DNA of 64,000 nt from positions 1,773,501-1,837,500 of the forward strand of contig NZ_CP142362.1 in NCBI RefSeq assembly GCF_035918395.1, written 5' to 3'. The translations under genes and the position numbers were made by a program. This DNA is from Mycolicibacterium sp. ND9-15 (GTDB taxonomy: Bacteria > Actinomycetota > Actinomycetes > Mycobacteriales > Mycobacteriaceae). The stretch's first letter is position 1, and each line of letters opens with the position of its first letter. The notes below the pieces were generated by a model. That model did not search any database. It was not told where the DNA came from and worked only from the letters and a program-made list of their open reading frames with translations. Of the stretch, positions 8,319 to 17,451 are shown piece by piece.

Positions 8319-8945
8319 CTAAGAAGTCGGCAACGCCCGCAAAGCGGCGGGCAGGCTGGGAAGGAAGTGCTGGCGGGCGAAGGCGCGGATGTCATCTGGG
8401 GATTCGAGCGGCTGCGCACTCGGCAACAGCAAGACCATGACCGCGTACCGCAGAGTGGTGTCGGCCAGCTCCTGGACGGCCTGCTCCCCGATCCGCTCGG
8501 CGAACCCGACGGGAAAGATGATCCGCAGCGCCGCGGCCATCCGGGCGATCGCTGCGTCGTAGTGCCTGCGGGCGAGTTCGAGTACCAGCGCCGGCTCGTC
8601 GGTCAGCATCCGGTACAGCACGCGATGGCGTCTGAACTTCAGGATCGACAGGGTGAATGCCTCGACGTAGTAATTCGATTGGGGCCCAGCCTGTTTGACT
8701 TCTTCGGCGATGTCGGCGAACAGTGCGAAGTTCTCACGCTCGATCACCGCGGCCACGAGTTCGTCGCGGTTGGCGAACCGCCGGTAGATGGTGGTCCGGC
8801 TGACGCCGGCGCGACGGGCCACGTCGTCGAGCGCGACCCGCCGGAAACCGTGCCGCTCGAACTCGATGACGGCGGCGTCGAGGATGGCTTCCGTCGCGGG
8901 CGACGAATCAGGCCCTGTCGCGGGCGACGAATCAGACTCGGGCAT
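8319..8945 (-). CDS. TetR-family transcriptional regulator
   Basis: 208 residues. The N-terminal helix-turn-helix is clear: [17 protein letters not shown], then [18 protein letters not shown] near residues 40-58. The C-terminal half is the ligand and dimer domain and is not diagnostic. The likely start is ATG at 8945, which overlaps the 3' end of the upstream MpaB-like gene by 14 bases; the frame is open further upstream but only inside that gene. The N-terminus carries a small tandem duplication (DSSPAT twice, 24 bases apart). It probably controls its own operon with the oxygenase gene. Confidence 0.9.
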   Translation of the reverse strand: MPESDSSPATGPDSSPATEAILDAAVIEFERHGFRRVALDDVARRAGVSRTTIYRRFANRDELVAAVIERENFALFADIAEEVKQAGPQSNYYVEAFTLSILKFRRHRVLYRMLTDEPALVLELARRHYDAAIARMAAALRIIFPVGFAERIGEQAVQELADTTLRYAVMVLLLPSAQPLESPDDIRAFARQHFLPSLPAALRALPTS

Positions 8946-9801
8946 AACCCTTTTGGGCGTAGCCGTTGTAGCGCACTCGCATCGGCAGACGATTCCATAC
9001 CCAGTTGACTGGGCGCGACCGCCAGAAGCCGGCGAAACGCTGGTAGCGCCGCTCCTGACGGTCACTCCATGGCAGCTGCAGCAGATCGCGGGCGCGGGGC
9101 GGTAGGCCGCCGGTGGTGAGGAATGCGGCGAGCGGGTTGAACACCGGCGCGATCAGCTTCCACGCCCACGCGGGAACTCCCTTGGGGCGCGGGAAACCCT
9201 TTGTCACATAACCGACGCCGTACTTGGCCGTCTGATGGGCGACGACGATCTCGTCGAGCATGTGGTCCCAGTAACGTTCGAATTCGTCGTAGGTGGCGGG
9301 CATCGGCCGGTCGCTGACGCCGTAGCGGCGGTACCACGTCTTCGACTCGAGGTAGATCTGTTCCTTCTCCTCGCGGGTCAGCCGTTTGACGAACGTGTCG
9401 GCGAAGTACAGCACCTGTTCGACGAACGTGGCGTGCGCCCAGAAGTAGGTGTCGGGGTCCAACGCGTGGTAGCGCCTCCCCTCCCCATAGTCGCTGGGCA
9501 TCTCGCCCTTGATCTCGGTGTGGAAGTCGCGCACCCGGGTGCCGGGGTGGTCGTCGTCTAGACCGTAGACGGTGTTGAAGATCGGCGGCAGCGAGCGCTT
9601 GACCCGCGCGGCGGTGTCGTCGAAGAAGACTGAGTGGTCGAGCACGCCCTGGCCGAGTTCGGCGAGCATGTTCTGCAGCACCGCGGGCCGCGGGCCGATC
9701 AGATACATCCGGTTGTCCCCGAAATAGCGCCAAACCAGCGACCGAGGGCCCAGCGGCAGCGCGTCGTCCAGAGTCTTGTTCGTCTCCACCAACTCGGTCA
9801 T
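8932..9801 (-). CDS. MpaB-family (DUF2236) oxygenase-like protein
   Basis: 289 residues. It fits the oxygenase MpaB/DUF2236 family, related to rubber oxygenase Lcp, which binds haem b through conserved histidines. Visible features are an early [18 protein letters not shown] segment, [21 protein letters not shown] (typical H and E positions) near residue 120, and a C-terminal basic tail. ATG at 9801 is preferred over an upstream in-frame start at 9837. It is cotranscribed with the TetR gene, whose start lies inside its 3' end. The substrate is unknown. Confidence 0.85.
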   Translation of the reverse strand: MTELVETNKTLDDALPLGPRSLVWRYFGDNRMYLIGPRPAVLQNMLAELGQGVLDHSVFFDDTAARVKRSLPPIFNTVYGLDDDHPGTRVRDFHTEIKGEMPSDYGEGRRYHALDPDTYFWAHATFVEQVLYFADTFVKRLTREEKEQIYLESKTWYRRYGVSDRPMPATYDEFERYWDHMLDEIVVAHQTAKYGVGYVTKGFPRPKGVPAWAWKLIAPVFNPLAAFLTTGGLPPRARDLLQLPWSDRQERRYQRFAGFWRSRPVNWVWNRLPMRVRYNGYAQKGYARV

Positions 9802-9810
9802 ATGGCACAG

Positions 9811-9836
9811 TGTTACAGATTTCGCACTTTGTACCA
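9811..9836. promoter_or_regulatory. Candidate operator upstream of mpaB-tetR
   Basis: TGTTACA (9811-9817) and TGTACCA (9830-9836) form an inverted repeat with one mismatch and a 12-base spacer, just upstream of the ATG at 9801. Size and place suit a TetR dimer operator, so the downstream TetR could repress its own operon here. Confidence 0.45.
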
Positions 9837-9853
9837 ACCGCCTGTGAGTGGCC

Positions 9854-10303
9854 TCACGCCACCGTTCGGAAGATCACCCATCGTGCGACCAGGAAGCCCA
9901 ACAGGCCGCAGTAGACCGCCTTGACTGCCAGCAGCGACGGCAGCGATAGCGTCGTCACCCCGGCGACGTGCGCTATCCCGGATGCGGCGATCGCGACCAG
10001 CGCGGCACCGGCGCCCAGCGCCAGGCCGGCCAGCCAGCCGCGCCGGGGAAGGCGGTGGAGCCAGGGCCGGGGGCTCACCGTGCCGTCGTCGTCGACGCTG
10101 CGCGCCCCCAGCCAGACGAACAATCCCACCAGCGTCGACAGGATCAGCGACGTGACAACGAAGTTGACCACCAGCCCGTCGAATCCCCAGACCGGCTGTG
10201 GCGCCTTGCGCCGCCACGTCAGCCAGTCGATGGCCGGGTTGATGACGAAGTTGACGACGCCGGCCACCGTCGCCTGCACCCACACGTAATGTCGTGCGGT
10301 CAC
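9854..10303 (-). CDS. Polytopic membrane protein, unknown function
   Basis: 149 residues with about four hydrophobic helices (around residues 8-28, 38-63, 83-108 and 118-140). No family is recognised with confidence; the length and four-helix layout resemble small integral membrane proteins of unknown role. The GTG at 10303 overlaps the stop of the preceding short frame (GTGA), which supports this start over the much longer open frame upstream. It is the last gene of a chain of small membrane protein genes downstream of hemB. Confidence 0.68.
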   Translation of the reverse strand: MTARHYVWVQATVAGVVNFVINPAIDWLTWRRKAPQPVWGFDGLVVNFVVTSLILSTLVGLFVWLGARSVDDDGTVSPRPWLHRLPRRGWLAGLALGAGAALVAIAASGIAHVAGVTTLSLPSLLAVKAVYCGLLGFLVARWVIFRTVA

Positions 10304-10437
10304 TGTGGGTCTGGTGGCGCCGCGTCGTCGGCGGCGATCGCGTCTTCGGGCGGCTTGGTGTCCGGGATCTCGCCCATGATCGAGGTCGACAAGAGCCGGC
10401 TGACCACACAGGCTCGGCCGCGAAAATGGTTGTTCAC
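10300..10437 (-). CDS. Possible short peptide gene, 45 residues
   Basis: A GTG at 10437 opens a frame ending in an acidic, proline-rich stretch (IPDTKPPEDAIAADDAAPP) whose TGA overlaps the GTG of the next gene, like the other junctions of this cluster. An internal ATG at 10377 would give only 25 residues. No homology is recognised. The overlap is the main reason for listing it; it may be a translational leader for the downstream membrane protein. Confidence 0.35.
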   Translation of the reverse strand: MNNHFRGRACVVSRLLSTSIMGEIPDTKPPEDAIAADDAAPPDPQ

Positions 10438-10481
10438 CAGGCTGGCTCCCACCCTTCGCCGACTCCGAGACCCCGCAGAGC

Positions 10482-10721
10482 CTATCGAGATGGTCTGCGG
10501 CGCAGATGCGCGACGGCCAGCACGGCCAGAACACCTGCCACCGTCGCCAAGAGCAGCGCCAGTCCCAGCAGCGGCGCGCTGTATTCCACCGACGTCGTGT
10601 GGGGTTCGCCTTCGAGCACCGGCGGCGCCACGACCGTCGTCCCGGCCGCCAGCCAACTCAAGACGCTGCCGACCGCTGCGGCGGCGGCGAGCACCAGTTC
10701 AAGCGTTGCCCGGATGGTCAT
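10482..10721 (-). CDS. Small two-helix membrane protein
   Basis: 79 residues with a hydrophobic helix near residues 7-25 and another near 48-70, followed by a basic tail (HLRRRPSR) that would lie in the cytoplasm. No domain is recognised. It resembles in size and place the small membrane protein Rv0514 downstream of hemB. The start ATG overlaps the stop of the upstream gene (ATGA), so the two are translationally coupled. Confidence 0.75.
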   Translation of the reverse strand: MTIRATLELVLAAAAAVGSVLSWLAAGTTVVAPPVLEGEPHTTSVEYSAPLLGLALLLATVAGVLAVLAVAHLRRRPSR

Positions 10722-11200
10722 GCCGGCGGAATGCGCTCTTCGACCAGCTGGGTCAGCGTCTCCCGAAGCTGGCGGTGCTTTCGCGCCCAGGCTTGCGCGG
10801 TGCGGTCATTGGTCATCTTCAGCCCGATGCCCGTCCGGCCGCGCGGTACGCCCGTGAGCTCGCCGAGCGCCCGCGCGGACTGCCATTTCGGCGCCTCGGA
10901 GCCACTCGCTTCGGGGTAGATGCGGACGATCTCATCGGTGCAGATGCGTTCGGTGCCCTGCCGCAGGGTCTCGGGCGTCAGCTCGACCGAGGTGTGGATG
11001 CGGGCAGCCTTGACTTGGATCGCGAGGAAGCCGCTGACGAGCACCAGGAACACGCCGGGCACCAGCCACTGAAAGCCATAGCCTGCGGACGCCTGGATCA
11101 ACCCCATGGCGATCGCCGCCGCGGGCCCAGCCGCCAGCCACCACCAACTGGCTCCCTGTTCGTAGAACAGCACCTGCGGTGGGACACCGTCGTCGGTCAC
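10718..11200 (-). CDS. Membrane-anchored protein, possibly DUF3093-like
   Basis: 160 residues: a short N-terminus (VLFYEQGASWWW), two closely spaced hydrophobic helices around residues 20-65, then a soluble domain of about 95 residues. This layout resembles DUF3093 proteins of actinobacteria, but I am not certain of the assignment. GTG at 11200 overlaps the previous stop (GTGA) and the stop overlaps the next start (ATGA). The role is unknown. It belongs to the hemB-linked cluster of membrane proteins. Confidence 0.75.
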   Translation of the reverse strand: MTDDGVPPQVLFYEQGASWWWLAAGPAAAIAMGLIQASAGYGFQWLVPGVFLVLVSGFLAIQVKAARIHTSVELTPETLRQGTERICTDEIVRIYPEASGSEAPKWQSARALGELTGVPRGRTGIGLKMTNDRTAQAWARKHRQLRETLTQLVEERIPPA

Positions 11201-11571
11201 GTCGCTTCCCCTCGCGTTACGGCACCACGGCGGGTAACCAGGACCGCCCCCGCGAGCAGGGGGAACACCGCCAGCAGCGTGATCACGTTACCGATGCCGA
11301 CAACGGCGGAGATCGAGATCAGCCCGACGATCGTCAACGAGAGCGCGATCAGCGCCCGGCGATACCGGGGGTCGCCGCCACGGCTGCGGCCGGCGAGCAA
11401 GGCAACACCTGCACCGGCGATGGCGGAGATGACACCTGCCCCGCGGAAAACGGCGGGAGCGCCCTCCCACGAGGCGGCGATGAGCCCACCGGCCAACAAC
11501 ATCACCGAAGCGACGATCCAGCACCAGAAGGCGGCGGTGACGACGCGGGTTCGCGGCGCAGGAGCGGTCAT
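11197..11571 (-). CDS. Four-helix membrane protein, unknown function
   Basis: 124 residues with hydrophobic helices near residues 10-32, 40-62, 73-92 and 94-115 and short polar loops. No motif points to an activity. ATG at 11571 is 20 bases beyond the stop of the Rv0513-like gene, and the stop overlaps the next gene (GTGA). Its constant linkage to haem biosynthesis could hint at a supporting role, but that is inference. Confidence 0.76.
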   Translation of the reverse strand: MTAPAPRTRVVTAAFWCWIVASVMLLAGGLIAASWEGAPAVFRGAGVISAIAGAGVALLAGRSRGGDPRYRRALIALSLTIVGLISISAVVGIGNVITLLAVFPLLAGAVLVTRRGAVTRGEAT

Positions 11572-11591
11572 GGTCGGGTCAGCCTAACGTG

Positions 11592-12029
11592 TCAGCGCGT
11601 GAAGTAATCGTTGGCGTCTTTGCGGTGCAGCAGATACCCGCCCCCGAGGATGAGCACCGACCCGAGGATCGCGGTGACCGCGTAGGAGACCGCGGCGGCG
11701 GGCGGTCGATCGACATCGAACAGGCTGGTCACCACGTAGACCACGGCCGCGGCACCGGCGCCGGTCAGGACCGTTCGGGTCCACCGGTAGCCGTGCCGCA
11801 TCAGGATCTGGAAAGTGAGGACGACCGCGGCGAGGATCACGATGAACAACGCCGAGATCGCCACCACCGGAGCGGGCAGGTCTCGAGCCCGGTCGCTGAC
11901 CAGCAGGTCGACGAGGTGTCCCACCACCATCAGGGCAAGCGCGACCACCCAGAGCCAGAATCCGGTGTCGACGTCCTCGGGCCGGCCATCGGGTCGGGCG
12001 TCGGATTCTGTGTCGGGGTGCTCAGTCAC
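11592..12029 (-). CDS. Conserved membrane protein (Rv0513-like)
   Basis: 145 residues: an acidic N-terminus of about 20 residues, then four helices (residues about 22-42, 50-75, 85-105 and 112-135). No known domain. The GTG at 12029 overlaps the hemB stop (GTGA), which fixes the start; a longer open frame upstream is antisense-like sequence inside hemB. It is the first of the small membrane protein genes behind hemB and matches the position of Rv0513. Confidence 0.8.
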   Translation of the reverse strand: MTEHPDTESDARPDGRPEDVDTGFWLWVVALALMVVGHLVDLLVSDRARDLPAPVVAISALFIVILAAVVLTFQILMRHGYRWTRTVLTGAGAAAVVYVVTSLFDVDRPPAAAVSYAVTAILGSVLILGGGYLLHRKDANDYFTR

Positions 12030-13006
12030 GCCAGCCAGCCGGCGACGTCGGCCGCCCAGTACGTCAGCACGATGTCGGCCCCCGCCCGCCGGATACCGGT
12101 CAGCGTCTCCAGCGCGACCGTCGGTAGATCGATCCAACCGTTGGCCGCTGCGGCAGTGATCATCGAGTACTCACCGGATACCTGGTAGGCGGCCACCGGG
12201 ACGGGTGAGAGGTCGGCGGCCGCACGCACGATGTCGAGGTATCCCATCGCGGGCTTGACCATCACGATGTCGGCGCCCTCGTCGATGTCGAGTTCCACCT
12301 CGTGCAGCGCCTCCCGGGCGTTTCCCGGATTCTGTTGATACGTACGGCGATCGCCGCGCAGGCTTGACCCCACCGCCTCCCGGAACGGGCCGTAGAAGCC
12401 CGAGGCGAACTTCGCGGCGTAGGCGAGTATCACGGTGTCGGTATACCCCGCGGCGTCCAGTCCGTCGCGGATCGCCGCGACCTGACCGTCCATCATGCCG
12501 CTCGGCCCCACCACGTGAGCCCCTGACTCTGCCTGTGCCACAGCGAGTTCCACGTACCGCTTATTGGTCAGGTCGTTGTCGACCCGACCAGCGGAGTCCA
12601 GCACCCCGCAGTGGCCGTGATCGGTGAACTCGTCGAGGCAGGTGTCGGCCATCAGTACGGTATCGTCGCCGAGGTCGCCGGCCAGGTCGCGCAGAGCGAC
12701 GTTGAGGATGCCGTCCTCGGCCACGCCGATAGCTCCGGTGGGGTCCTTGTCCTGCTCGCGCGGCACGCCGAACAGCATCAGGCCGCCGACGCCCGCTGCC
12801 ACGGCTTCGGCGGCGGCGCGACGCAGCGAGTCACGGGTGTGTTGTACGACGCCGGGCATCGAGGAGATCGGGCGCGGTTGCGTCAATCCGTCGGCGACGA
12901 ACATCGGCAGCACCAATTGCCTTGGCTCCAAGGTGGTTTCGGCCACGAGACGGCGCATCGCCGGTGTCGCGCGCAGCCTGCGAGGGCGATGCCTAGGAAA
13001 GCCCAT
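12026..13006 (-). CDS. hemB: Delta-aminolevulinic acid dehydratase (porphobilinogen synthase)
   Basis: 326 residues. It condenses two 5-aminolevulinate molecules to porphobilinogen. Both active-site lysines are visible: K199 in YAAKFAS and K251 in MVKPAMGY. The metal loop reads DTCLDEFTDHGHCG: C123 and C133 are present, but the middle zinc cysteine is replaced by Asp (D125), so metal use may differ from zinc enzymes. It is fourth in the hemA-hemC-hemD-hemB cluster, 24 bases after hemD, and translationally coupled to the Rv0513-like membrane protein. Confidence 0.97.
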   Translation of the reverse strand: MGFPRHRPRRLRATPAMRRLVAETTLEPRQLVLPMFVADGLTQPRPISSMPGVVQHTRDSLRRAAAEAVAAGVGGLMLFGVPREQDKDPTGAIGVAEDGILNVALRDLAGDLGDDTVLMADTCLDEFTDHGHCGVLDSAGRVDNDLTNKRYVELAVAQAESGAHVVGPSGMMDGQVAAIRDGLDAAGYTDTVILAYAAKFASGFYGPFREAVGSSLRGDRRTYQQNPGNAREALHEVELDIDEGADIVMVKPAMGYLDIVRAAADLSPVPVAAYQVSGEYSMITAAAANGWIDLPTVALETLTGIRRAGADIVLTYWAADVAGWLA

Positions 13007-13030
13007 GCGAACCCACCTCCGGTTTCGCGA

Positions 13031-14725
13031 TCAGCGGCGGCGGCTCTTCTTACGCGGCGGGGGAAGTGCACCCTCGGCGCGCAACCGGGCGGCGTGCTCG
13101 GCGAGCGCCTCCACCAGCGGTCCCACGGCGGCGACTTCCGGCTGCACATCCACGCGCAGACCGAATTCCGCTGCCGTCTCGGCGGTCTTGGGCCCGATGC
13201 ACGCGACGATGGTCCGCGCGTGTGGCTTACCCGCGATACCGACCAGGTTGCGCACCGTGGAACTCGAGGTGAAGCAGACCGCGTCGAAACCACCCGTCTT
13301 GATCATCTCGCGGGTGTGCGCCGGCGGCGGTGCGGCCCGCACCGTGCGATACGCGGTGACGTCCTCGATCTCCCAGCCGCGCTCACGCAGCCCTTCGGCC
13401 AGCGTCTCGGTGGCGATGTCGGCGCGCGGCAGCAGCACCCGGTTCACCGGGTCGAAAACGTCGTCGTACGGCGGGAAGTCGTCGAGCAGGCCGAGCGAGG
13501 ACTGCTCACCGGCGGGCACCAGCTCGGGGTTGATGCCGAACGCCCGCACCCGGTCGGCGGTGGCCTGGCCGACGCAGGCGATCTTCACGCCGGAGAAGGC
13601 CCGAGCGTCGAGACCGAACTCGTTGAACTTCTCCCACACCGCGCGCACCGCGTTGGTGGAGGTGAACACCACCCACTGGAACCGGCCGTCGACCAGACCC
13701 TTGACCGCGCGTTCCATCTGCGCGGGGCTGCGCGGCGGCTCGACCGCGATGGTGGGCACCTCGATCGGCAACGCGCCGTGTCCCACCAGCTTCTCGCTCA
13801 TCTCGCCTGCCTGGTCCTTGGTGCGCGGCACCAGAACGGTCCAGCCGTACAGAGCGCGGCTCTCCCACCAGTTCAGCTTGGCGCGGTTGGCCACGGTCTT
13901 GCCGATGGTCACGACGAGCGGACCGGCCTGGGCCCACACGCCAGTAGGGGACGGGCCGGCCGGCTCGGTGCCCGCCAGGGTGGCCTTGTCGAGCAGCCCG
14001 GCCAGCGTCGTCTCGATCGAACGTTGTTGGCACGTCGTGCCGTTGGCGGTCACCACCAGCGGCGTGGTGTCGGTCAGCCCGTATTCGATCAGCGTGCGCG
14101 CCGCATCGGGGAGATGGGTCGCCGTGGCGTGCAGGATCAGCGGCCCCGGCGCGGCGGCCAGCGCCGCCCAGTCGACATCGGGGTCGCGAACATCGGCCAC
14201 GGTGTGCGACGACCCCAGCGGCAGGCCCGCGTAGGTGGGCACCGCGGTGGTGTCCGGCAACCCAGGCACGATCTCGAAGTTCAGGTGCGACTTCGCCAGC
14301 GCCGACACCTCGGTGATCACGGCGTCGACCGACAGCGGGTCACCCGCCACCAGCCGCACCACGTCGACGCCGGTGCGGGCCTCGGTGATCAGCGTCTTGG
14401 CGACCTCGCCCGGATCGCCGACGGCCGACCGGATATCCGGTCCGCCTGGGATGGCCGGTGCGTCCTTTCCTGCGGTCTCGCCGTCCGCGGCGCCAGCGGT
14501 CTCGGCAGGCTCGGGCCCCGACGCAGGCGGCAGCTGGCAACCCACCAGGGCCAGCACCGTCTCGGGCACGTCGGGATCGGTGAACACCAGGGCGGCATTG
14601 GCGAGCACAGTGTGGGCGCGCGTCGTCAGCAGTCCGGGGTCGCCAGGACCCGAACCGACGAACGTGATGCGGCCCGGCTTCGGCTTGCGCCCCCGCCCGC
14701 TGGTCTGGCCTGTCATCTCAGTCAC
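13031..14725 (-). CDS. hemD: Uroporphyrinogen-III synthase with N-terminal methyltransferase-like domain
   Basis: 564 residues, the bifunctional-type HemD of mycobacteria (Rv0511 is of similar length). Residues about 18-260 form a tetrapyrrole methylase-like domain (FVGSGPGDPGLLT, then RLVAGDPL and EIVPGLP). The segment from about 300 onward is uroporphyrinogen-III synthase (VLVPRTKDQAGEMSEKL, FTSTNAVRAVWE, CVGQATADRV, CFTSSSTVRNLVG). It cyclises hydroxymethylbilane and may also methylate toward sirohaem. The C-terminus is basic (PPPRKKSRRR). The start is GTG 14725 or ATG 14716. A low-complexity insertion rich in Ala, Pro and Glu lies near residues 65-95. Confidence 0.95.
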   Translation of the reverse strand: MTEMTGQTSGRGRKPKPGRITFVGSGPGDPGLLTTRAHTVLANAALVFTDPDVPETVLALVGCQLPPASGPEPAETAGAADGETAGKDAPAIPGGPDIRSAVGDPGEVAKTLITEARTGVDVVRLVAGDPLSVDAVITEVSALAKSHLNFEIVPGLPDTTAVPTYAGLPLGSSHTVADVRDPDVDWAALAAAPGPLILHATATHLPDAARTLIEYGLTDTTPLVVTANGTTCQQRSIETTLAGLLDKATLAGTEPAGPSPTGVWAQAGPLVVTIGKTVANRAKLNWWESRALYGWTVLVPRTKDQAGEMSEKLVGHGALPIEVPTIAVEPPRSPAQMERAVKGLVDGRFQWVVFTSTNAVRAVWEKFNEFGLDARAFSGVKIACVGQATADRVRAFGINPELVPAGEQSSLGLLDDFPPYDDVFDPVNRVLLPRADIATETLAEGLRERGWEIEDVTAYRTVRAAPPPAHTREMIKTGGFDAVCFTSSSTVRNLVGIAGKPHARTIVACIGPKTAETAAEFGLRVDVQPEVAAVGPLVEALAEHAARLRAEGALPPPRKKSRRR

Positions 14726-14741
14726 TCATCTCTCTGCAGCT

Positions 14742-15674
14742 TCAGTTGGCGTCCGCCATGAGCTCGCGCGCCCCGAGGTCGAACAACTCCTCGGCCACCG
14801 AGAGCCCCAGCTCCCGGGCCCGGTCGGGAGTGCCGACACCGGACGCGCGGATCACGTCGGATCCGTTCAGCGCCGCCACGCACCCGCGTAGCGACACCTC
14901 TTCGAAGACGTTGCCGTCCTCATCGATGGACTCGACCACCTCAGCGATCGCGCCCACCGGTGCGGAACAACCCGCCTCCAGTCGGGCGAGCAGGGCACGT
15001 TCAGCGGTGACTGCGGCGCGCGTGTCGGCGTCGTCCAACTCCGCCAGCAGCGCGGCAAGCCCGGTGTCGTCTGCGCGGCACTCGACCGCGAGCGCACCTT
15101 GAGCCGGCGCTGGCAACATCTGCACCGGCTCGAGAGTCTCGGTGACATCGGCCAGTCGCCCGATACGGGCCAGTCCCGCCCGTGCGACTACGATGCCGTC
15201 GAGATCACCGTTGCTAACCCTGTTCAACCTGGTATCCAGGTTGCCTCTTAGGGGGCGGATTTCCAAACCGAGACCCAGTGCTCTAAGCTGCGCGGCCCGT
15301 CGCGGGCTCGAGGTGCCGATGACCGAGCCCGCGGGCAACTCGCCCAGCACCATGCCGTCACGGGCCACCAGAGCGTCCCGCGGGTCTTCGCGCGGGGGAC
15401 TTGCGGCGATGACGAAGCGCGGGTCGACCGCGGTGGGCAAATCTTTGAAGGAGTGCACAGCGGCGCCGACCCGGCCGTCGTGGATGGCCTCGCGCAGGGC
15501 GGCGGTGAACACCCCGACGCCGATGTCGGCGATCGGGCCCTGGTTGCGGTCGCCCTCGGTGGATACGGGAACGAGCTCAGCGGCGTGCCCGTTGGCGATG
15601 AGCGCGTCTCTGACCGTACCGGCCTGGGTGGTCGCCAGAAGGCTGGCGCGGGTGCCTATCCGGATTGCAGTCAA
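14742..15674 (-). CDS. hemC: Hydroxymethylbilane synthase (porphobilinogen deaminase)
   Basis: 310 residues. It polymerises four porphobilinogens to hydroxymethylbilane. The dipyrromethane cofactor cysteine is C236 in [11 protein letters not shown], and the substrate motif VHSFKDLP and basic [11 protein letters not shown] are present. The start appears to be a rare TTG at 15674 that overlaps the hemA stop (TTGA); the next conserved residues, IRIGTRAS, follow immediately and no ATG or GTG is available. The TTG may limit translation relative to hemA. Second gene of the hem cluster. Confidence 0.96.
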   Translation of the reverse strand: MTAIRIGTRASLLATTQAGTVRDALIANGHAAELVPVSTEGDRNQGPIADIGVGVFTAALREAIHDGRVGAAVHSFKDLPTAVDPRFVIAASPPREDPRDALVARDGMVLGELPAGSVIGTSSPRRAAQLRALGLGLEIRPLRGNLDTRLNRVSNGDLDGIVVARAGLARIGRLADVTETLEPVQMLPAPAQGALAVECRADDTGLAALLAELDDADTRAAVTAERALLARLEAGCSAPVGAIAEVVESIDEDGNVFEEVSLRGCVAALNGSDVIRASGVGTPDRARELGLSVAEELFDLGARELMADAN

Positions 15675-17020
15675 GCGTTACTCGGCTTGTCGAGATCCGG
15701 TGTGACCAACGGCAATTCGGGTCCGGCGACGGCGTCGACGGCCTGTTGGTCGAGCTCGAACAGCTCGCGCAGTGCCTCGGCGTAGCTGTCGCCGCCCGGC
15801 GCGCTGGCCAGCTGCTTGACACGCACCGTCGGCGCGTGCAGCAGCTTGTCGACCACCCGCCGTACGGTCTTGGCGACCTCGTCGCGGTGGGCCACGTCCA
15901 GGCCCGGCAGCCGGTTGTCCAACCTCAGCAACTCCGCTTCGACCACGTCGGCGGCGCGCTGCCGCAAAGCGGTGACGGTCGGGGTGACCTCGGCCATCCG
16001 CTGGCCGGCCAGGTAGTTGGCGATCTCGGCGGCGACGATCGCGCGCGCGGCTTCGGCGTCGGATGCGGCGGCGCGGGCCGAGGGCTCACGCTGGATGCGC
16101 TCCATGTCGACGACGTAAACCCCGGGCAGCCCCGCGACGGCCGGATCGACGTCCCGGGGCATCCCGAGGTCGCAGATCACCAGCTGTTTGGGCTCTTGAC
16201 CGTGCGCCAGACCGCGGTGCACGTCGGCCAGTGAGACGACCGGACGTACCGCGCCCGTGCAGCTGACGACCACGTCGGCGTCGGTGAGCAGCGGCGGTAG
16301 GTGGTCGAACGGGAAGGCGTGCGCCTCGATGCCCAGCTCACGGACCTTGGCCACCAGTCGCTTGGCCCGGGGTTGACCGCGGTTCACCACGTGGATGCGA
16401 TCGACTCCGGCGCGTGCCAGGTGCGCGGTGGCCAACGAGCCCATCGAGCCCGCACCGATCACCACCGCGGTGCGGCCCGCCAGCGAACCGAGCTTGGTTT
16501 CGGCCGTGCTCAGCGCGACCGACACCACCGAGGCGCCCGCAGCGTCGATGCCGGTCTCGGAGTGCACGCGCTTGCCGACCGCCAGCGCGCGCTGCGACAG
16601 CTCGTGCAGCGTGCGTCCGACGGTGTGATTGGCCTCGGCGGCGGCGTACGCGCGGCGAACCTGGCCGAGCACCTGTTGTTCACCGATGACCGCGGAGTCA
16701 AGGCCCGACGCCACCGCGAACAGGTGCTCGACGGCCGCCTCGGCATAGCGCACGTACGCGTACTTGGTCAGGTCGCCCAGGCTCATCCCGGAGTGCTCGG
16801 AGAGCACCTGGCCGATCACGGACAATCCGCCGTGGAACGCCTCGACGACGGCGTAGACCTCCACGCGGTTACAGGTGGACAGCACCATGGCCTCGGTGAC
16901 GAGTGAAGACTGCAGCACCCGGTCGACGATCTTGGCCTGATCGGACTCGTCGGTGCTCAGTTGCTCGAGCACGGATACCGGCGCGCTGCGGTGCGAAACC
17001 CCGAAAAGCAACACGCTCAT
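15671..17020 (-). CDS. hemA: Glutamyl-tRNA reductase
   Basis: 449 residues. It reduces glutamyl-tRNA(Glu) to glutamate-1-semialdehyde with NADPH, the first step of C5 tetrapyrrole synthesis; HemL (4456-3137) takes the product. The catalytic cysteine is C50 in [12 protein letters not shown], the NADPH-binding motif is [13 protein letters not shown] near residues 185-198, and a C-terminal helical dimerisation domain follows. ATG at 17020 is the natural start. It heads the hemACDB cluster; about 140 bases of non-coding sequence upstream separate it from the glutaredoxin-like gene. Confidence 0.97.
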   Translation of the reverse strand: MSVLLFGVSHRSAPVSVLEQLSTDESDQAKIVDRVLQSSLVTEAMVLSTCNRVEVYAVVEAFHGGLSVIGQVLSEHSGMSLGDLTKYAYVRYAEAAVEHLFAVASGLDSAVIGEQQVLGQVRRAYAAAEANHTVGRTLHELSQRALAVGKRVHSETGIDAAGASVVSVALSTAETKLGSLAGRTAVVIGAGSMGSLATAHLARAGVDRIHVVNRGQPRAKRLVAKVRELGIEAHAFPFDHLPPLLTDADVVVSCTGAVRPVVSLADVHRGLAHGQEPKQLVICDLGMPRDVDPAVAGLPGVYVVDMERIQREPSARAAASDAEAARAIVAAEIANYLAGQRMAEVTPTVTALRQRAADVVEAELLRLDNRLPGLDVAHRDEVAKTVRRVVDKLLHAPTVRVKQLASAPGGDSYAEALRELFELDQQAVDAVAGPELPLVTPDLDKPSNA

Positions 17021-17157
17021 GGCTTCATCACCACGTATCCAAGGTAGTCGGTGAACAGTTAGGCCACCAAATTCCCGGCGATTTCCGCCGAAACTGTATC
17101 TCAGCAGCGAAATCGCGGGTGACGACCGGCCGGAAAACCGTTACGCGACGGACGCGG

Positions 17158-17412
17158 TCACCTCGCCAGGTCGGCCCGCAGCCGCGGCTCGTCGATCTCC
17201 CAGTAGCTGTGCTCGTGGCCGTCGAGCAGGACCACCGGCAACCGGTCGCCGAACTCCGCCCGCAGCGCCGCGTCGCCGGCGGTCGCGGCGGCGTCGACGT
17301 CGGTGACGGCCAGCGTGAAGCCGAGTTCGCCTGCCAGGGCAGCGAGCCGGGCCGCCGCCGCCGTGCAGATGGTGCAACCGTCACGCGTCAACAACTCCAC
17401 CCGGTGCTCCAC
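17158..17412 (-). CDS. Glutaredoxin-like thiol-redox protein
   Basis: 84 residues with a thioredoxin fold. The redox motif is CTIC (C13 and C16) near the N-terminus, followed by a cis-proline segment RLPVVLLDG. It could act as a mycoredoxin or glutaredoxin-like reductant in the cytoplasm; actinobacteria use mycothiol rather than glutathione. GTG at 17412 is the likely start. A longer open frame upstream is antisense to the HAD gene. It lies upstream of hemA on the same strand, as Rv0508 does. Confidence 0.88.
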   Translation of the reverse strand: MEHRVELLTRDGCTICTAAAARLAALAGELGFTLAVTDVDAAATAGDAALRAEFGDRLPVVLLDGHEHSYWEIDEPRLRADLAR

Positions 17413-17451
17413 CTCGCCAGTATCGCCCCGCGCGTGACTTAGGGTTGATTC

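Noticed and set aside
12611..14761. Plus-strand open frame of about 716 codons
   Set aside because: Shadow of hemB and hemD on the opposite strand; no recognised domain.
17029..17157. Operator or riboswitch upstream of hemA
   Set aside because: Only short imperfect repeats are seen and no known motif; nothing supportable.
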